Source of the DNA: Mucilaginibacter gossypii
GTDB taxonomy: Bacteria; Bacteroidota; Bacteroidia; Sphingobacteriales; Sphingobacteriaceae
Assembly: GCF_900100945.1 (NCBI RefSeq)
Contig: NZ_FNCG01000007.1
Coordinates: 1 to 64,000 of the forward strand
Direction of reading: 5' to 3'
Length of the DNA: 64,000 nucleotides
Shown in pieces: positions 61,156 to 64,000 of the stretch. Under the pieces are notes generated by a model that saw nothing but the letters and a program-made list of their open reading frames with translations, was not told the DNA's origin and did not search any database. The translations under genes were made by a program, and so were the position numbers. The stretch's first letter is position 1; each line of letters begins with the position of its first letter.

Positions 61156-61557
61156 TCAAAGTAGATCATAAGACTCCCGGAGGTAAACAAATAAACCAGG
61201 ACGGATATCATCTACTGAGGATATGCGGATGTGATTTTCAAACTTTTTACCTGAGGCTACACTTTTAATCACCGGCCTTTCCGGATGGGCCATCGCCGAA
61301 TAAAACTTAATGTCCAATTCCTTTTTCATCGGGCGGATGATGAGGAACCCCACACGCCTGGTAAAAACGATACAATTAGGCGTTACGCCTACCAGTACCT
61401 TAGGCCAATCAGCCACTTCCGCCAAAATTTTATCAAAAGCAAGCACTAGTTCGGGGGAACGCCCCTCAAATAAACTGTCCAGGTCCACCCGCGCGCAATA
61501 ATGCCGGTAGTCTTTCCACGGCAATTCACGATCACAATTGGGGCAGGTCCAGCTCAT
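61156..61557 (-). CDS. DUF5655 domain protein with N-terminal zinc finger
   Basis: 133 aa. 'WTCPNCDRELPWKDYRHYC' is a Cys-x2-Cys...His-x-Cys zinc finger. The rest ('DLDSLFEGRSPELVLAFDKI', 'CIVFTRRVGFLIIRPMKKEL', 'HIRISSVDDI') matches DUF5655, a small nucleic-acid or ligand-binding-like fold with unknown role. It ends a leftward cluster of four genes with 4-base spacing to the RNA-ligase-like gene. Confidence 0.85.
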   Translation of the reverse strand: MSWTCPNCDRELPWKDYRHYCARVDLDSLFEGRSPELVLAFDKILAEVADWPKVLVGVTPNCIVFTRRVGFLIIRPMKKELDIKFYSAMAHPERPVIKSVASGKKFENHIRISSVDDIRPGLFVYLRESYDLL

Positions 61558-61561
61558 TTAA

Positions 61562-62065
61562 TTATTCTACAAAGTTATAGCCAAAATAATGCCGCCATGG
61601 CCCGCCCAGGTACTCCCATAGATCCAACCCGACAGCTTTTACAGGAAATGGTACAAATTCAGAACGTAATTCGGCGAGTAACCATTTTGAAGCTTCCGGC
61701 GTCACCTTGTTTTGAATAGTAATATGAGGTTTAAACGCTTGCATATCCTGCGGGATCAATACTTGCTGAAAATGGCGTTTCAGTTTTGCATGGAACTGCT
61801 GTAATTCCATAGAGTCGATCAGGTAGGCAACACCGGCACCTAAATGGCGCAAACCAGCAACATTCATTTCAAAATAATGAACTTTAATAGTATCTAAATA
61901 GTTTAAAGTATCTTGTTTATTCGGCAATTGATGAAACAAAGTCAGGTGCGCCCTCAAAAAATTGAGTTCCGGAGGAAAGTGTCGCCTACGCAAACTATCA
62001 AAGTAGGTTTGACTTTCTGCATCTAACCGGAGTGTCAATATCAATGGCTTTTGTTCCGCCTGCAT
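61562..62065 (-). CDS. 2'-5' RNA ligase/2H phosphoesterase family
   Basis: 167 aa. Two H-x-T motifs, '[11 protein letters not shown]' and '[11 protein letters not shown]', define the 2H phosphoesterase fold. It would act on 2',3'-cyclic phosphate or related RNA ends or nucleotides. It has the usual length. Its first 25 bases overlap the DUF2256 gene, indicating coupled translation. Confidence 0.9.
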   Translation of the reverse strand: MQAEQKPLILTLRLDAESQTYFDSLRRRHFPPELNFLRAHLTLFHQLPNKQDTLNYLDTIKVHYFEMNVAGLRHLGAGVAYLIDSMELQQFHAKLKRHFQQVLIPQDMQAFKPHITIQNKVTPEASKWLLAELRSEFVPFPVKAVGLDLWEYLGGPWRHYFGYNFVE

Positions 62066-62184
62066 CTTTCTGAACAGTATTTAATTTCCCCCCAAACTTT
62101 ATCCCATTTTTTTCGCCAGGTGAATGGTTTGCCGCAAATCAAACAGATCTTCTGCGGCAAATCCTGTTTTTTAACCCCTCGCAT
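62041..62184 (-). CDS. DUF2256 small zinc protein, 47 aa
   Basis: ATG 62184 to TGA 62041. '[20 protein letters not shown]' followed by '[20 protein letters not shown]' is the complete DUF2256 signature (Cys-x2-Cys, 'PF-WR-KW---W', 'YCS-RCRR'). Probably a zinc-binding protein; often near photolyase or stress genes. It overlaps the DUF4385 gene end by 14 bases and the RNA-ligase-like gene start by 25 bases. It is below usual ORF cut-offs. Confidence 0.92.
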   Translation of the reverse strand: MRGVKKQDLPQKICLICGKPFTWRKKWDKVWGEIKYCSERCRRNKSH

Positions 62185-62668
62185 TTTTCCAGACCTTTTT
62201 CATAGCCGAGTAAACCGGATCAGATTCGGCTTCCTTCCAGCGCCTATAAAATATCTTCGCCGATTCAGCCTTTTCCGGATCACCCGTTCCGCGCTCCAGC
62301 AAAGCATAATCCCGTTGCGCATTATACTTTTTCCCGCCCTTGTAGTTCGCATAGCGCCTGGCCCGCGTATAACCCATTTGCAGATACTTCCGCGCCATAT
62401 CCGCACCAGCAAAATCCCCCGACTTCAGGTAACCCTCAAACAAACCAAAAATCGTCGCACTGCTTTGCTCAGCTATTTCTTTGCTCTTAAAGCGCCAGTA
62501 CCGGCCGATCTCAGATTTATAAGGCTCACAGATCAGTACGCCCTGCTCACCCTTCCCCACACGATATTTTTCCGGCTGCTGCCGGTAATCGATGTCAGGT
62601 TTCCAGGAATAGCTATCGTTATCAAATTTAAGGTAACCCGGCTGCCGCGACGCTAATTCTTTTTGCAT
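62171..62668 (-). CDS. DUF4385 family protein
   Basis: 165 aa from ATG 62668 ([20 protein letters not shown]). A longer open frame to 62833 is Cys-rich and unlike the family. '[20 protein letters not shown]', '[15 protein letters not shown]', '[20 protein letters not shown]', 'NYKGGKKY' and '[20 protein letters not shown]' are the conserved DUF4385 blocks, seen in bacteria and phages. Function unknown. First gene of the overlapping leftward cluster. Confidence 0.9.
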   Translation of the reverse strand: MQKELASRQPGYLKFDNDSYSWKPDIDYRQQPEKYRVGKGEQGVLICEPYKSEIGRYWRFKSKEIAEQSSATIFGLFEGYLKSGDFAGADMARKYLQMGYTRARRYANYKGGKKYNAQRDYALLERGTGDPEKAESAKIFYRRWKEAESDPVYSAMKKVWKNARG

Positions 62669-63243
62669 AGTACCAGAACAAGCCAAACTGCCTGCTGTTT
62701 CAGCGAAGAACCCGTTGGAATAAAATTTATTAATCCCTGAGAAATGGCAAAGCAGTTGACTATGAGGACAACAGTACCAGATGCATTTCAAATTTGTTGT
62801 GGGCGAACATGGGTAACCAGGGCCAATAAACATATCTTATGAATCCTTACATTTTCAAACAGGTTGCGTACCTTCTATCTCATAGCGTTGGAACTTTCTA
62901 TTCCAGATGGGAAACAATGGCACAGGTCTCTAAATGATAAAAACCGGGCATACCGAGCTGGTGGCCTGGAGAACGGTTTTAAACAAAGTTCAATCATTGT
63001 TCTGTCGCAATGAAAAAGTTCAGGTCGTGAATCCTGGCATAATAATGTGATCGATCACAAATCCAAATCCGCCAATAAACGCAAATCAAACAGGAAATAG
63101 TTCGAAATTTGTAAAGTAGGGGTCACTTTTTTAGGCAAGTTGTCAAATCTTTTGCGACATTTTATGGAGGAAATTCTGTTAACGCTGATATCATCGTTCT
63201 TGACGATAATTACTCATTATTTTTCAGGCCATTTACTTAACAC
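62669..63243. other. Intergenic region with palindrome and repeat
   Basis: 575 bases without a recognised gene. A 14-base perfect palindrome TGTGATCGATCACA (63046-63059) resembles Crp-type half sites with four-base spacing. It is directly followed by copy 2 of the 95-base repeat (63065-63160). Confidence 0.6.
63065..63160 (+). repeat. Dispersed 95-base repeat, copy 2
   Basis: Same orientation and about 85 percent identical over the central 80 bases to 42486-42580. It starts aaatccgccaataaacgcaa and contains tcacttttttaggca. Both copies lie in long gene-poor gaps. Confidence 0.8.
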
Positions 63244-63849
63244 TTAATCTCCCGTTTTCTCGTTGTCAAGTTCCCTCACTTTTTCGGATTTACCGTCATT
63301 GATTTCGTAGTAGGTTTCACTGTAATGCGTTGCGTCGATGATTTTCAGGATACGCTTATCTTTTTTAACCTCGCCTCTGATCAACTCACTTTCCCCATAA
63401 AAGGTAAATTCTTGAGTCCTGGGATCATAAGTACCTGTTTGGAATTGAATATCACTCCCTATATGATTGTTAATAGAAGTCATCACAAATTTTTGCCTGA
63501 CATTGTCGTAACCTTCAATTTGTTGACTGCTATAAAATTCCTCTATCATTTTTCCATCCGCAACCGGGACACTCAGCTTACCACCTTTAATTTGAATAGC
63601 ATAAAAGCGGCCATTGTATATGGGCTTACGCGTGAGCGTACCCTTGACGAACGGACGCTGCACATCATGGAATTTCCAAGTGCCGGTTATTCGTCGCAGC
63701 AGTTCGTGATTTGCTCCCGGCCGGGAGTAATCGAGCATTTGTGTATAGGCGTCCGGCTTTTTTGTATCTGCCTGGGCAAAAGAGAACTGAGGAGACGCAG
63801 CAAACACGGTCATAACAGCCAGAATTAAGGTTGTTTTTTTGATATTCAT
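63244..63849 (-). CDS. DUF1579-like secreted protein
   Basis: 201 aa with signal 'MNIKKTTLILAVMTVFAASP ... FSFAQA'. 'HELLRRITGTWKFHDVQRPF', 'IEEFYSSQQIEGYDNVRQKFV' (in parts) and 'GTYDPRTQEFTFYGES' follow the DUF1579 pattern (G-W, 'GYD----KF', 'G-YD-----'). Secreted beta-barrel-like protein of unknown function. It lies 32 bases downstream of the peroxidase gene end on the same strand, so the two are probably in one operon. Confidence 0.8.
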   Translation of the reverse strand: MNIKKTTLILAVMTVFAASPQFSFAQADTKKPDAYTQMLDYSRPGANHELLRRITGTWKFHDVQRPFVKGTLTRKPIYNGRFYAIQIKGGKLSVPVADGKMIEEFYSSQQIEGYDNVRQKFVMTSINNHIGSDIQFQTGTYDPRTQEFTFYGESELIRGEVKKDKRILKIIDATHYSETYYEINDGKSEKVRELDNEKTGD

Positions 63850-63881
63850 AAGTAATTTACTTTTTAAAAGATTGGGATTTT

Positions 63882-64000
63882 TTAATTTTTTGATGCAAAA
63901 CGCTTGTCTGTCAAAGAAACCAGGAAACTTTCCAAATCAATTTTCTCCTGTTCGCTCAGGCCCATTGGAGTATTGAGTAAGGTGTCCCGATTAATCGAGT
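63882..64000 (-). CDS. Di-haem cytochrome-c peroxidase-like protein, C-terminal end
   Basis: Only the last 38 codons are inside the window; they read ...'NRDTLLNTPMGLSEQEKIDL' then 'ESFLVSLTDKRFASKN'. 'LSEQEKIDLESFLVSLTD' is the usual final helix of bacterial di-haem cytochrome-c peroxidases (MauG/CCP) and related c-type cytochromes. The protein continues beyond the right edge. Its stop lies 32 bases before the DUF1579 gene. Confidence 0.6.
   Translation of the reverse strand, partial: SINRDTLLNTPMGLSEQEKIDLESFLVSLTDKRFASKN

Noticed and set aside
62669..62833. Upstream extension of the DUF4385 frame to 62833
   Set aside because: The 55 extra residues are Cys-rich and unlike the family; ATG 62668 gives the normal start.
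1..64000. CRISPR arrays, rRNA and tRNA genes
   Set aside because: No regularly spaced direct repeats, no rRNA segments and no tRNA cloverleafs other than the tRNA-like half of tmRNA were noticed.

Overview
The window looks like chromosome from a Bacteroidota bacterium, most likely Sphingobacteriaceae (Mucilaginibacter/Pedobacter-like). The reasons are promoters of the TTTG...TAnnTTTG type, a tmRNA tag ending NGENNYALAA, a DAHP synthase-chorismate mutase fusion, Bacteroidota-type mobilisation genes, a TonB/beta-barrel receptor remnant, GH26 and GH130 enzymes, and the dispersed 'word' repeats typical of that family. The family assignment is inference from gene content.

Region 1 (1-17.7 kb) is conserved backbone with one IS4-type transposase fragment at the left edge. 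Its centre is an aromatic amino-acid operon: prephenate dehydratase, DAHP synthase/chorismate mutase, EPSP synthase and chorismate synthase. A leader peptide with a Tyr/Phe-rich run sits in front of it, together with mutually exclusive antiterminator and terminator hairpins, so classical attenuation is readable directly from the sequence. Then come an MFS transporter, a HAD hydrolase, a DinB protein, a GH26 mannanase, two convergent L,D-transpeptidases, a nitroreductase, a fused 2-oxoacid dehydrogenase E1, a DUF1573 protein, an aminotransferase and ssrA (tmRNA).

Region 2 (17.7-28 kb) is an integrated mobilisable element placed directly behind ssrA: tyrosine integrase with flanking repeats, a broken ORF6N gene, a TraG-type coupling protein, a MOBP-like relaxase with its accessory protein, a possible oriT, a Toprim primase-like protein, and small element genes. 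These include a PUR-alpha/DUF3276-RadC fusion and two very large GC-rich inverted repeats. No type IV secretion genes are visible, so the element is either mobilisable in trans or continues outside the window. I found no matching attR.

Region 3 (28-39 kb) is G+C-richer accessory DNA: a multi-PAS histidine kinase ending in a STAS/SpoIIAA-like domain, small stress-type proteins, a decarboxylase-type amidohydrolase, a NagD-like HAD, and a cluster of decayed genes (DUF1810, AlkB and a small DYP-motif protein). It also holds a Crp/Fnr regulator with a perfect TTGAT-N4-ATCAA box on each side, followed by a lipoprotein with a predicted permuted papain-like domain.

Region 4 (39.6-64 kb) is mostly a minus-strand general and oxidative-stress island: katE with an ankB-like gene, YciE/DUF892, a formaldehyde-dehydrogenase-like ADH, two SDRs (one with a Tat signal), DUF4142, a frameshifted DUF2383 gene, low-affinity iron permease-like, DUF2252, DUF72, a CinA-C amidase, a Rieske/FAD oxidoreductase, another STAS-like protein, GH130 and DUF421. 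It is followed by a compact overlapping cluster (DUF4385, DUF2256, 2'-5' RNA ligase-like, DUF5655), a DUF1579 protein and the end of a probable di-haem peroxidase. A dispersed repeat of about 95 nt occurs twice (42.5 and 63.1 kb).

All calls rest on reading the sequence and recalling protein families. No database or folding program was run.
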